The notes below the pieces were generated by a model. It saw nothing but the letters and a program-made list of their open reading frames with translations, searched no databases and was not told the DNA's origin. The translations under genes and the position numbers were made by a program. A stretch of DNA of 31,097 nucleotides from Prevotellaceae bacterium UBA711 (GTDB lineage Bacteria; Bacteroidota; Bacteroidia; Bacteroidales; Bacteroidaceae). Positions 7,586-14,601 of the stretch are shown here, piece by piece (within the stretch, counting starts at the first letter, position 1; every line of letters starts with the position of its first letter). Location of the stretch: contig DBLZ01000040.1 in the NCBI GenBank assembly GCA_002297545.1, forward strand, positions 1 through 31,097. Direction: 5' to 3'.

Positions 7586-9049
7586 TTATTTCAGACGTAT
7601 TGAGTATATACTGGGCTTCCCGTTTGACTGTCTGATGTTGAGGCGGAATTTGTCCGTTGTCAGCGTTTCGGGCAATGCAAACTCTATTATGCCATAGCCC
7701 ATGAAGCTGTTCTGGTTAGACACGGGTAACACCTCACTTTGGTACACTGGCGTCCAGGAATTATCTCGCAAAACTTCTATGTCCAAGCGTCGGATGCTGT
7801 TCGCGACGGCAATGATGAAGAACTTGTCAAACGTGCGTTCCCCGTCCAGTGCAACAGTCATCCATGCCAGGGAGTCGCCCGCCATCCAGGCCGTGCTCAC
7901 ATCGCTGTCCACTGCATAGCCGGCACTGCAATGCAACGTGTCGTTCCTGTAGATGCTGCTCGATGTTGCCACGGCATCCGTGGTGATGGAGCGAGGCTTG
8001 TCCAACTCCTTCGGAAAGGCCTTCCCGCCTTCTATGCCCAAACGCCTGGCAAGTTCCACGATGTTCTCCACAGCCTGCGGGTTCTGCCGTCCATCCGTGG
8101 CAGGCGGCACATTCAGCAACAGGCAGTTGTCGTTGGACGTGGCTACGTAGAATATCTCCTCCAACTCGTCCACATCGCGCACCGTCGTGTCCTCGGGATG
8201 GTTGAACCAACTGCCTATCACCGAAATGGTCTGCGTGCTCTCGAAGGGCAAGTAGTACTCCTTGCCGCTGTGCCTATATACCTTAGGGTCGTTCTTCACA
8301 GGGAGGAAGGGATCCCAAAGACGGAAGTCAGACGGGAAGTATATAATGGAGTCACCCTCCTGCATGTCCACAGGACGCTTGCCTATGGTCCAGTTGGTAG
8401 AAATCTGGCATTCGGGCTGCATGGCCTTCACAAAGTCATATACCTCCTGCAGGTGCCAGTCCTCGTTCTTGCGGTCCCATGCCCCATCGAACCACAGTTC
8501 GTGGACTGTGCCATACTGTGTCATCAGTTCCTGCAACTGGTTCTTCATGTACTGGATATAGGCATACTTGTCTTCTTCGCGGTACGTGGGTTCATGTCTG
8601 TCCCACAGGGAATAGTAGACGGAAAAGGCAATGCCTTCCTTACGGCACGCATCCGAAACGGCCCGTACAATGTCCACCTTGTTTTCTATGTCCGGGTTGG
8701 CGATATCGAAGTCCGTATACTCGCTATCCCACAGACAGAAGCCATCGTGGTGCTTGGTGGTCAGCACTATCGACCTCATGCCCGCACGCTTGGCATTTTC
8801 CACCCATTCCGCAGCCCTTTCGGCTATGTCGGCCGGAGGCGCATAAGTAGAAGCCGGGGCACTGCCGTCGCTCCATTCCACATTCAGATAGGTGTTCATG
8901 CCAAAGTGCAGGAACATGCCATACTTGCGGTCTATCATCGCCTGCTGTCCAGCAGTAGGTTGTGGTCCTTCGGTCTTCGGTGTGGAAGAACAACCACACA
9001 ACCAAGCGCCTATACTCAGAAGGCACAGTGTCTTGCTTAGGTCTCTCAT
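7586..9049 (-). CDS. GH29 alpha-L-fucosidase lipoprotein with C-terminal beta-sandwich domain
   Basis: The 487-residue product has a lipoprotein signal ending at Cys20 (WLCGC). A GH29 TIM barrel follows: RKYGMFLHFGMN (residues 41-52), the TTKHHDGFCLWDS block with His100-His101, and the nucleophile Asp188 in ELWFDGAW. Glu270 (LPFESTQ) is a plausible acid/base. Residues of about 355-487 look like a discoidin (F5/8 type C)-like carbohydrate-binding module, as in some GH29 enzymes. It should remove terminal alpha-L-fucose from host or plant glycans at the cell surface or in the periplasm. It is the second gene of a two-gene operon, 54 nt after a shorter paralogue. Linkage preference cannot be read from the sequence. 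Confidence 0.9.
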   Translation of the reverse strand: MRDLSKTLCLLSIGAWLCGCSSTPKTEGPQPTAGQQAMIDRKYGMFLHFGMNTYLNVEWSDGSAPASTYAPPADIAERAAEWVENAKRAGMRSIVLTTKHHDGFCLWDSEYTDFDIANPDIENKVDIVRAVSDACRKEGIAFSVYYSLWDRHEPTYREEDKYAYIQYMKNQLQELMTQYGTVHELWFDGAWDRKNEDWHLQEVYDFVKAMQPECQISTNWTIGKRPVDMQEGDSIIYFPSDFRLWDPFLPVKNDPKVYRHSGKEYYLPFESTQTISVIGSWFNHPEDTTVRDVDELEEIFYVATSNDNCLLLNVPPATDGRQNPQAVENIVELARRLGIEGGKAFPKELDKPRSITTDAVATSSSIYRNDTLHCSAGYAVDSDVSTAWMAGDSLAWMTVALDGERTFDKFFIIAVANSIRRLDIEVLRDNSWTPVYQSEVLPVSNQNSFMGYGIIEFALPETLTTDKFRLNIRQSNGKPSIYSIRLK

Positions 9050-9103
9050 TCTTTCTTTTTTATTTATATATGGGTTCTACTTTCTATTTGATTCTTCAAG
9101 AGG

Positions 9104-10147
9104 TCATTGGAGCGCTATACGCTTGTGCAGTTCCTTCAGTATCTCAACATCCTTTGCCCTCAGGCGTCCATCCCTGTCGGGCGGGCAGTTCAGGATGAGC
9201 ACATTGTCGTTCTTGGTACAACGCTTGTAGAGTTTCTCAAGCTCGTCCACAGACTTGAACGTATTGTCCTTCGTGTTGTAGAACCAGCGTTGGCTGATGC
9301 ATATCGTGGACTCCCATGGCAGATAGTAGTCATGTCCGTCGTGAGTAAATACTTTGGGGTCGTTGTCGGCAGGCAGATAAGGGTCGCCCAACCTGAAGTC
9401 ACTGGGAAAATAGCGGAAGGGATAACCGGCTTTCTGCTCCTCGGGAACAACATTGACGTCAAGTTTGTCAGGCGAACCTATTGTCCAGTTGATGCCCACC
9501 TGGCATTCGGGCTCTCTCCTCTTGATGGTCTGGTAGATGTCCATTATAGGCCAGCGGTAATTTTGCTTCACCCATCCGCCATCGAACCAGAATTCCACAA
9601 TGTGGGTATGCTTACGGGTGATGGCTATCAGTTCCTCCAACTGCTTGAGCATATAGTCGTTATATGAGGCATCCTGGCTTTGGTCTTCCACATTGCCGTT
9701 TACCTTCCTGTCCCACAACGAATAATAGAGTCCCAGCCCTATGCCATATTTTTTACATGCCTTGGCAACAGTCTCCACCACATTGGTCTTGTTACCCGAA
9801 TTGGCGACATCGTATTCCGTGTATTTGCTGTCCCAGAGGCAAAAACCGTCGTGGTGCTTGGTTATCAGGATGACATACTTCATGCCGCTCTCCTTGGCGG
9901 TCCTCACCCATTGCTCCGCATCGATTTGCGTAGGATTGTACGAAGATGCCGGTTTGGACCCATCCGTCCATTCCTCATCATGAAAAGTGTTGATGCCAAA
10001 GTGCAGGAACATGCCATACTTACGTTCTATCTGTTTCTTCTGCACCGGACTTGGCGATACGGAAGGCACAGGCAGATGGAGTTTCTGTCCCCAAATGCAT
10101 TGGGAAACAATCATGACAATGACTGAAAAGGATAAAATACGTCTCAT
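9104..10147 (-). CDS. GH29 alpha-L-fucosidase, single-domain
   Basis: The 347-residue product has a type I signal peptide (hydrophobic residues 4-19, likely cleavage before Gln21) followed by a GH29 catalytic barrel. Conserved elements are ERKYGMFLHFGINTF, LITKHHDGFCLWDS (His98-His99), the nucleophile Asp189 in EFWFDGGW, and Glu279 in LPWESTI as a possible acid/base. It is clearly related to the downstream enzyme (same motifs and order, similar spacing) but lacks the C-terminal beta-sandwich and the lipobox, so the pair is probably a duplication with different localisation: soluble periplasmic versus lipid-anchored. It is first in the operon and divergent from an AraC-type regulator. Confidence 0.92.
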   Translation of the reverse strand: MRRILSFSVIVMIVSQCIWGQKLHLPVPSVSPSPVQKKQIERKYGMFLHFGINTFHDEEWTDGSKPASSYNPTQIDAEQWVRTAKESGMKYVILITKHHDGFCLWDSKYTEYDVANSGNKTNVVETVAKACKKYGIGLGLYYSLWDRKVNGNVEDQSQDASYNDYMLKQLEELIAITRKHTHIVEFWFDGGWVKQNYRWPIMDIYQTIKRREPECQVGINWTIGSPDKLDVNVVPEEQKAGYPFRYFPSDFRLGDPYLPADNDPKVFTHDGHDYYLPWESTICISQRWFYNTKDNTFKSVDELEKLYKRCTKNDNVLILNCPPDRDGRLRAKDVEILKELHKRIALQ

Positions 10148-10185
10148 GAGGCAATAAATTTATTATATTAATGATAATTCCACCA

Positions 10186-10193
10186 CAAAGGTA
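10186..10193 (-). promoter_or_regulatory. -7 box of the fucosidase operon
   Basis: TACCTTTG on the minus strand matches TAnnTTTG, 38 nt upstream of the first fucosidase start codon. No good TTTG lies at the -33 position, which may mean the promoter needs an activator such as the divergent AraC-type protein (inference). Confidence 0.5.
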
Positions 10194-10235
10194 GCGTTTA
10201 TTGGAAGTAACGACGATTTTATTACCGCGCTTTAC

Positions 10236-10266
10236 TTTGCATAAATCGACATATTGATTATCTTTG
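10236..10266 (+). promoter_or_regulatory. Promoter of the AraC-type regulator
   Basis: TTTG at 10236-10239 and TATCTTTG at 10259-10266 are separated by 19 nt, matching the Bacteroidota consensus. The regulator's ATG is 21 nt downstream. Confidence 0.7.
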
Positions 10267-10287
10267 CACCCAAAATCCCGATAACAG

Positions 10288-11206
10288 ATGAAGTATGCAG
10301 ACTACCAGAATACCCTGTCGTTGCAAATGATCTACGCAGGCTATTCCAAGGTGGGGACAGAATGGTGCTACAAGAACGTTGTCAGCCCGTTCACACGCCT
10401 CTACCTGATAAACGAAGGCCATGCCTCGGTATACATGAACCATGAGAAATACGACTTGAAGGAGGGCGACATGTTCATCATACCCAAGTTTACTTTCCAC
10501 GAATACGAATGCCTGGAATCCATGGGACACTATTACATCTGCTTCCTGGACCAACTAATAGGCGGGCGCAACCCCTTCGAATATGCCAGCATCAACTATT
10601 GCCCCAAGGCATCGGAACTTGACAAATATCTGATGGAGCGCTTCATTGGTCTGAACCCGCATTGCGCTCTTGGAAATACCAACCCACTCACCTACGACAA
10701 TCGCCCCGAACTCTTCTCCATCAATCGCGAAAAGCCTATCGGGGAACTGAAAGTGGACATTGAAAGTTCCGACATACTGCTCCTGCTGTTCTCCAGATTC
10801 CTTAAAGAGGGCACACGACCCTTCTCTCAAATCAATCCCAGGATGGTGCAAGTGTTCAACCACATCAACAACCACCTGGACCAACGCATCACCGTGGCGG
10901 AACTGGCAGAAATCATGTGCGTATCCCCCCGACCATTTCATCCGCATCTTCAAGCAAATCAACGGAATGACGCCAAACAAGTTCCTTCAGCACAAACGGG
11001 TGGAAAGGGCACAGACGCTGATGCTATCCTCCGACATGAGCCTGACGGAAATAGCCCGCAAAGTGGGGGTTCCTAACCTGTCGCAGTTTTCAAGGCTTTT
11101 CCACCAGCAGACCGGCATAGCCCCCAAACTGTACATGCAAAACACCTTGAGAGGAAAAGAAAACGGGCTTGGCGCAGAGCCTCATCAAGCAGGAAATGTG
11201 CCATAA
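10288..11206 (+). pseudogene. AraC-family transcriptional regulator interrupted by a +1 frameshift
   Basis: Frame 1 starts at 10288 and encodes a cupin-type sensor half (residues 1-130, with LYLINEGHASVYMNHEK and EGDMFIIPKFTFHEYE), then the first helix-turn-helix up to AELAEIMCVSP. At the C6 tract 10925-10930 the homology moves to the next frame, continuing DHFIRIFKQINGMTPNKFLQ and the second helix-turn-helix SLTEIARKVGVPNLSQFS up to 11206. Removing one C would give a normal 305-residue AraC protein. As written, frame 1 ends at 11076 with a 262-residue product carrying half a DNA-binding domain and a scrambled tail. The gene is divergent from two fucosidases and probably controls them. Sequencing error, a true loss, or slippage-based switching remain possible. 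Confidence 0.85.
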
Positions 11207-11480
11207 ACCACACCGACCATGGACACGGCAGCGACAATGACTGCCGACAGGACGAGGTTCACATACACGCGGCCCATATTCGTATGAAGACTTTATAGCC
11301 CAAGCAAAATAATACATACAATGGTAAGACGGGGACAACGCACGTGACCAAGTCAAAGGACGATTTTCCAACCCGATAGCGATAGGAATACACTTGACAG
11401 TCCGATAGGCTCAAAGGTTCGTTCCTACCGGACTTTCGGAAGTGCCTCCACGAGGGGTGACACGCTCGGAGTGCACCATA
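11207..11480. other. Convergent 3' interval between the AraC gene and pyrH
   Basis: This 274-nt region holds the 3' ends of two convergent units. It contains most of a 30-codon hydrophobic minus-strand frame (11185-11277, overlapping the AraC tail) and the inverted repeat at 11400-11433. I see nothing else with gene-like features. Confidence 0.5.
11400..11433 (-). terminator. Inverted repeat downstream of pyrH
   Basis: Positions 11400-11409 pair with 11424-11433 (ten positions including one wobble on one strand) around a 14-nt loop, about 50 nt beyond the pyrH stop codon. No T-run follows on the minus strand. It may be the end of the housekeeping transcript. Confidence 0.35.
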
Positions 11481-12188
11481 TCAGTTGTGCACCAGAGTGC
11501 CTATTTCCTCACCGGAGATGACCCTTTTGAGGTTACCCACGATATCCATATTGAAGACATAGATGGGAAGGTTATTCTGCATGCACATGGCTGTGGCAGT
11601 GATGTCCATGACCTTCAGGCCGCGGGAGATGACCTCTTGATAGGTGATGTCCTGAAACTTGGTGGCTGTGGGGTCCTTCTCGGGGTCAGCAGTATAGATG
11701 CCGTCCACGCGGGTGCCCTTGAGCATCACGTCAGCCTCTATCTCTATGCCGCGCAGGGAGGATCCTGTGTCGGTGGTAAAATAGGGCGACCCCGTACCGG
11801 CGCTCATGATGACCACCTCGCCGCGCTCCATGGCCTCGATGGCTTTCCACTTGGTATAGAACTCGCCTATGGGTTCCATGCGTATGGCCGTCAGCACACG
11901 GTTCTTCTGCCCTATGGCTCCCAAGGCACTGCTCAAGGCCAGGGAGTTGATGACCGTGGCGCACATGCCCATCTGGTCACCCTTGACGCGGTCAAACCCC
12001 TTGCCGGCGCCGGTCAGGCCTCGGAAGATGTTGCCGCCGCCTATGACAATGCCTATCTGCACTCCCATGTCGGCTATTTCCTTGATCTGGCGTGCATAGT
12101 CATTGAGACGCTCAGTGTTGATACCCTGTTTCTGCTCTCCTGCCAGGCTTTCGCCGGACAGTTTCAGTAAGATACGGTTGAATTTCAT
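11481..12188 (-). CDS. pyrH: UMP kinase
   Basis: This 235-residue cytoplasmic enzyme phosphorylates UMP to UDP in pyrimidine nucleotide synthesis. It is a bacterial amino-acid-kinase-fold UMP kinase: LLKLSGESL at residues 8-16, the glycine-rich IGIVIGGGNIFRG, DQMGMCATVINSLAL, SAGTGSPYFTTDT and the VDGIYTADPEKDP segment are all present at normal spacing and length. It starts 23 nt after the birA stop codon and is the last gene of a minus-strand housekeeping run. Confidence 0.97.
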   Translation of the reverse strand: MKFNRILLKLSGESLAGEQKQGINTERLNDYARQIKEIADMGVQIGIVIGGGNIFRGLTGAGKGFDRVKGDQMGMCATVINSLALSSALGAIGQKNRVLTAIRMEPIGEFYTKWKAIEAMERGEVVIMSAGTGSPYFTTDTGSSLRGIEIEADVMLKGTRVDGIYTADPEKDPTATKFQDITYQEVISRGLKVMDITATAMCMQNNLPIYVFNMDIVGNLKRVISGEEIGTLVHN

Positions 12189-12211
12189 TGTCGTATGTAT
12201 GTGTATTCTGA

Positions 12212-12973
12212 TTAAATGTCATTGCGCAGCAGCTTCACTTCCTTGAAGGCATAGCGCCGCTCCCGCCCTCCGGTGTCCGCGATGATCAGGTGCCCGTCGG
12301 ACTCCACACGGGAGATGACACCCTCAAAGCGGCCGTCCACATCGCAGAAGGCGCACTGCCGTCCACGCATGTACAGCGAGGCGTGATACTGTTCCCGTAT
12401 GCGTTCGAACTTCCCCTGCCGCACCTCGTCGTAGTAGATGCGGAAGCATGAGAGTATGTCAGCGAGCAGGCTCTCTACGGACATCTCATGCCCCACCTGC
12501 AACCGCAGCGATGTAGGCGGCACAGCCAGCCCGAGGGGAAAGTCCGTCTGATTGACATTGATGCCGCTGCCTATCACGGAGCGTGCCACCAAAGCGCCGC
12601 TGAGAGTGTTCTCTATGAGCGTGCCGCAGATCTTGCGTCCCTGGCAATATATGTCATTGGGCCACTTGATGAGGACGTCGGGGAGATAGCGGTCCAGCAC
12701 CCCCTTGATAGCCAGAGCCATGGCCTGGCTCAGGATAAAGCCGTTGCCTGCCCGCAGTGTCTCGGGGCAGACAAGTACGCTGAACAGGAGGTTCTGCCCA
12801 CGGTCGCTGACCCAAGTGTTTCCCACCTGTCCACGGCCACGGGTCTGAAAGTCGGCCACGGCCACGGTCATGGTGGTAGTGGCCTGCGGGATATAGTCGC
12901 GCAGGTAGTCGTTGGTGGACGAGACCTCGTCCAGGTGCTTATATTCCAATTCCGGGTCTGAAAGCATGTTCAT
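12212..12973 (-). CDS. birA: Biotin--[acetyl-CoA-carboxylase] ligase (no DNA-binding domain)
   Basis: The 253-residue product joins biotin to the biotin-carrier protein of carboxylases. Seen: STNDYLRDY, the biotinyl-AMP loop TRGRGQVGNTW, the KWPNDIYCQGRKICG segment, and a C-terminal SH3-like part (GRFEGVISRVESDGHLII). The N-terminal helix-turn-helix of the E. coli bifunctional BirA is absent, so this is a ligase only. An upstream open extension to 13126 was rejected because it only shadows yraN. The start at 12973 (or 12967, two codons later) overlaps the end of yraN by about 30 nt, suggesting coupled translation. Confidence 0.92.
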   Translation of the reverse strand: MNMLSDPELEYKHLDEVSSTNDYLRDYIPQATTTMTVAVADFQTRGRGQVGNTWVSDRGQNLLFSVLVCPETLRAGNGFILSQAMALAIKGVLDRYLPDVLIKWPNDIYCQGRKICGTLIENTLSGALVARSVIGSGINVNQTDFPLGLAVPPTSLRLQVGHEMSVESLLADILSCFRIYYDEVRQGKFERIREQYHASLYMRGRQCAFCDVDGRFEGVISRVESDGHLIIADTGGRERRYAFKEVKLLRNDI

Positions 12974-13307
12974 AGTGCCTGATATAAGGGTTCTGCACCG
13001 TCCCTGTGACGGTGATGACATCGAAGCGCACATCGCAGTCCAAGGCATTGCAGCGCAGATAGGCGTCTGCCGCCATGACCAGCAGGTGCATCTTGCGCCG
13101 GGTGACGGCATCCTCCGGGTTGCCATACATGAGGTTGGCCCTGGCCTTCACTTCCACAAACACCAAGGTGTCGCCCTGACGGGCCACTATATCTATCTCC
13201 TTGTGCCCGCTGCGCCAGTTGCGCTCCACCAGGATATACCCCTTGCGACGGAGATAGTCCACTGCTATGTCCTCGCCCTGTGTGCCGAAATCATTATGCT
13301 GTGCCAT
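12939..13307 (-). CDS. YraN/UPF0102 family nuclease-fold protein
   Basis: This 122-residue protein of the YraN family has a restriction-endonuclease-like fold. The signature is visible: GEDIAVDYLRRKGY (residues 11-24), HKEIDIVARQGDTLVFVEVK (35-54, giving the E-x-D...E-x-K type metal site with Asp39, Glu52 and Lys54) and a conserved alpha-helical C-terminus. The start MAQHNDFG at 13307 was preferred over an in-frame ATG at 13340 because family homology begins here. Its cellular role is not established; the family is common next to RNase HII or housekeeping genes. It overlaps birA at the 3' end and follows tadA by 60 nt. Confidence 0.92.
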   Translation of the reverse strand: MAQHNDFGTQGEDIAVDYLRRKGYILVERNWRSGHKEIDIVARQGDTLVFVEVKARANLMYGNPEDAVTRRKMHLLVMAADAYLRCNALDCDVRFDVITVTGTVQNPYIRHYEHAFRPGIGI

Positions 13308-13367
13308 AAGAAGATGAGTTATGTCGCAGATATATCCCACCCAACTTGTCGCAGTAGAAGCATTGCC

Positions 13368-13799
13368 CTAACGTTTCCTGGCGAAAAAGTCCTTCATCAG
13401 TGCCCCACACTCCGCGGCCAGCACACCCGAGACCACCTCGCACCGCGGATGCAGAGCCTGCGGGGCAAAGCGACGGAAGCCTCGCTTCTCGTCATCAGCG
13501 CCGTAGACCACACGCGGTATCTGGCTCCATCCCAGAGCGCCGGCACACATGATGCACGGCTCCACTGTGACGTAGAGCGTGCAGTCCGTCAGGTATTTGC
13601 CGCCAAGGTATTCCGTGGCGGCCGTGATGGCCTGCATCTCGGCATGGGCGGTGACATCGTGCAGGCGTTCGGTGAGATTGTGCCCACGTGCAATGACCTG
13701 CCCACGGCACACGATCACCGCACCTATGGGTATCTCTCCTTCATCGTACGCACGGGCAGCCTCCCGCAGAGCCTGCTTCATGTACTGCTCGTCGGTCAT
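13368..13799 (-). CDS. tadA: tRNA-specific adenosine deaminase
   Basis: The 143-residue product deaminates A34 to inosine in tRNA-Arg(ACG). The zinc deaminase signature is intact: His52-Ala53-Glu54 (TAHAEMQAI) with Glu54 as proton shuttle, and Pro81-Cys82-x2-Cys85 (VEPCIMCAGAL) as zinc ligands. Substrate-loop residues such as EIPIGAVIV and ARGHNLTE are also typical. Its ATG overlaps the stop of the preceding gene (ATGA, 4 nt), indicating translational coupling. Confidence 0.95.
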   Translation of the reverse strand: MTDEQYMKQALREAARAYDEGEIPIGAVIVCRGQVIARGHNLTERLHDVTAHAEMQAITAATEYLGGKYLTDCTLYVTVEPCIMCAGALGWSQIPRVVYGADDEKRGFRRFAPQALHPRCEVVSGVLAAECGALMKDFFARKR

Positions 13800-14113
13800 T
13801 CCTGCCTTTCCAAAAACTCCAACTGACCGTCCACTATCCAGCGAACATCATCGGCATCGAAGTTTCCTATCTTCTCTTTCCTGGCCTGGTTGGCCATGAA
13901 GACAGCAGCCTCCTCCACATCTATCTCGGTCTCCTCTTCCTCGTTGTCCATGATGCCCGTAGCCTCACAGTACTCGGCAAAGGCATCCAGGAAGTAGTAG
14001 AGGTCGTCCTCGGTGAACTTATCCTTAATCTCCTGTGGCAGGTAGCTCTGTATGAAAGCCACTGTCTGGCGGTCTTCTTCGGCAAAGAAGAGCTCTTCAT
14101 TGAATTCGCTCAT
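13796..14113 (-). CDS. Small acidic Bacteroidales protein upstream of tadA
   Basis: This 105-residue, highly acidic, soluble helical protein has no signal peptide. Segments such as FFAEEDRQTVAFIQSYLP, EDDLYYFLDAFAEYCEA and FDADDVRWIVDGQLEFLE look like packed amphipathic helices; I recognise no named family. It is coupled to tadA by a 4-nt ATGA overlap and so is real. It follows trxA by about 93 nt. Function unknown. Confidence 0.85.
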   Translation of the reverse strand: MSEFNEELFFAEEDRQTVAFIQSYLPQEIKDKFTEDDLYYFLDAFAEYCEATGIMDNEEEETEIDVEEAAVFMANQARKEKIGNFDADDVRWIVDGQLEFLERQE

Positions 14114-14206
14114 AGCAGTTGTGTGTGTTAAGGTAAATAGATCTGTTTAGGCACACCCGTCTCTTCAGGGGTGCATATCACTGGCGGTGGCAAGAGGATG
14201 GGGTCC

Positions 14207-14521
14207 TTACAAGATAGCCTTCAGCTTCTCCTCCAGTACTGCCTTGGGGCATGCGCCCACCTGCTTGTCCACCACCTGACCACCCTTGATGAAGAGTATC
14301 GTAGGGATGTTGCGTACACCGAAGCGCATGGGCAGTTCCTCGTCTTCCTCTATGTCGCACTTGCCTATGATGGCCTGGTCGGCATACTCGGCAGCCAGTT
14401 CTTCCACCAGGGGACCTACGCGTCTGCAGGGGCCGCACCATGTTGCCCAGAAATCCAATACTACGGGTTTGCCCGATGCTATCAACTCTTCAAAGTTTGC
14501 GCTGTTAATTACTTGTGCCAT
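14207..14521 (-). CDS. trxA: Thioredoxin
   Basis: This 104-residue cytoplasmic thioredoxin reduces protein disulfides. The WCGPC active site is at residues 28-32 within DFWATWCGPCRRVGP, Asp23 is the buried acid, and the cis-proline lies in VRNIPTILF. There is no signal peptide, and length is standard. It lies 80 nt after dnaE on the same strand. A 12-bp tandem repeat (14540-14563) sits just upstream of its start. Confidence 0.97.
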   Translation of the reverse strand: MAQVINSANFEELIASGKPVVLDFWATWCGPCRRVGPLVEELAAEYADQAIIGKCDIEEDEELPMRFGVRNIPTILFIKGGQVVDKQVGACPKAVLEEKLKAIL

Positions 14522-14539
14522 AATCGTGTCTTGTTTGTG

Positions 14540-14563
14540 TTAGTATTATACTTAGTATTATGT
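14540..14563. repeat. 12-bp tandem duplication upstream of trxA
   Basis: Two adjacent 12-bp units (TTAGTATTATAC, TTAGTATTATGT) differ at the last two bases. They lie 19 nt upstream of the trxA start codon, in its leader or promoter. Confidence 0.6.
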
Positions 14564-14601
14564 CGTTGCTCTAATGTGAATATGGTGGTAAGGAAGGGAC
14601 G

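Noticed and set aside
7739..9040. Long plus-strand open frame antisense to the first fucosidase
   Set aside because: It is a codon-bias shadow of a clearly real GH29 gene, with no domain of its own. The same holds for 1839-3095 on the minus strand opposite porW.
12974..13126. N-terminal extension of birA
   Set aside because: It lies wholly inside yraN in another frame and has no biotin-ligase homology.
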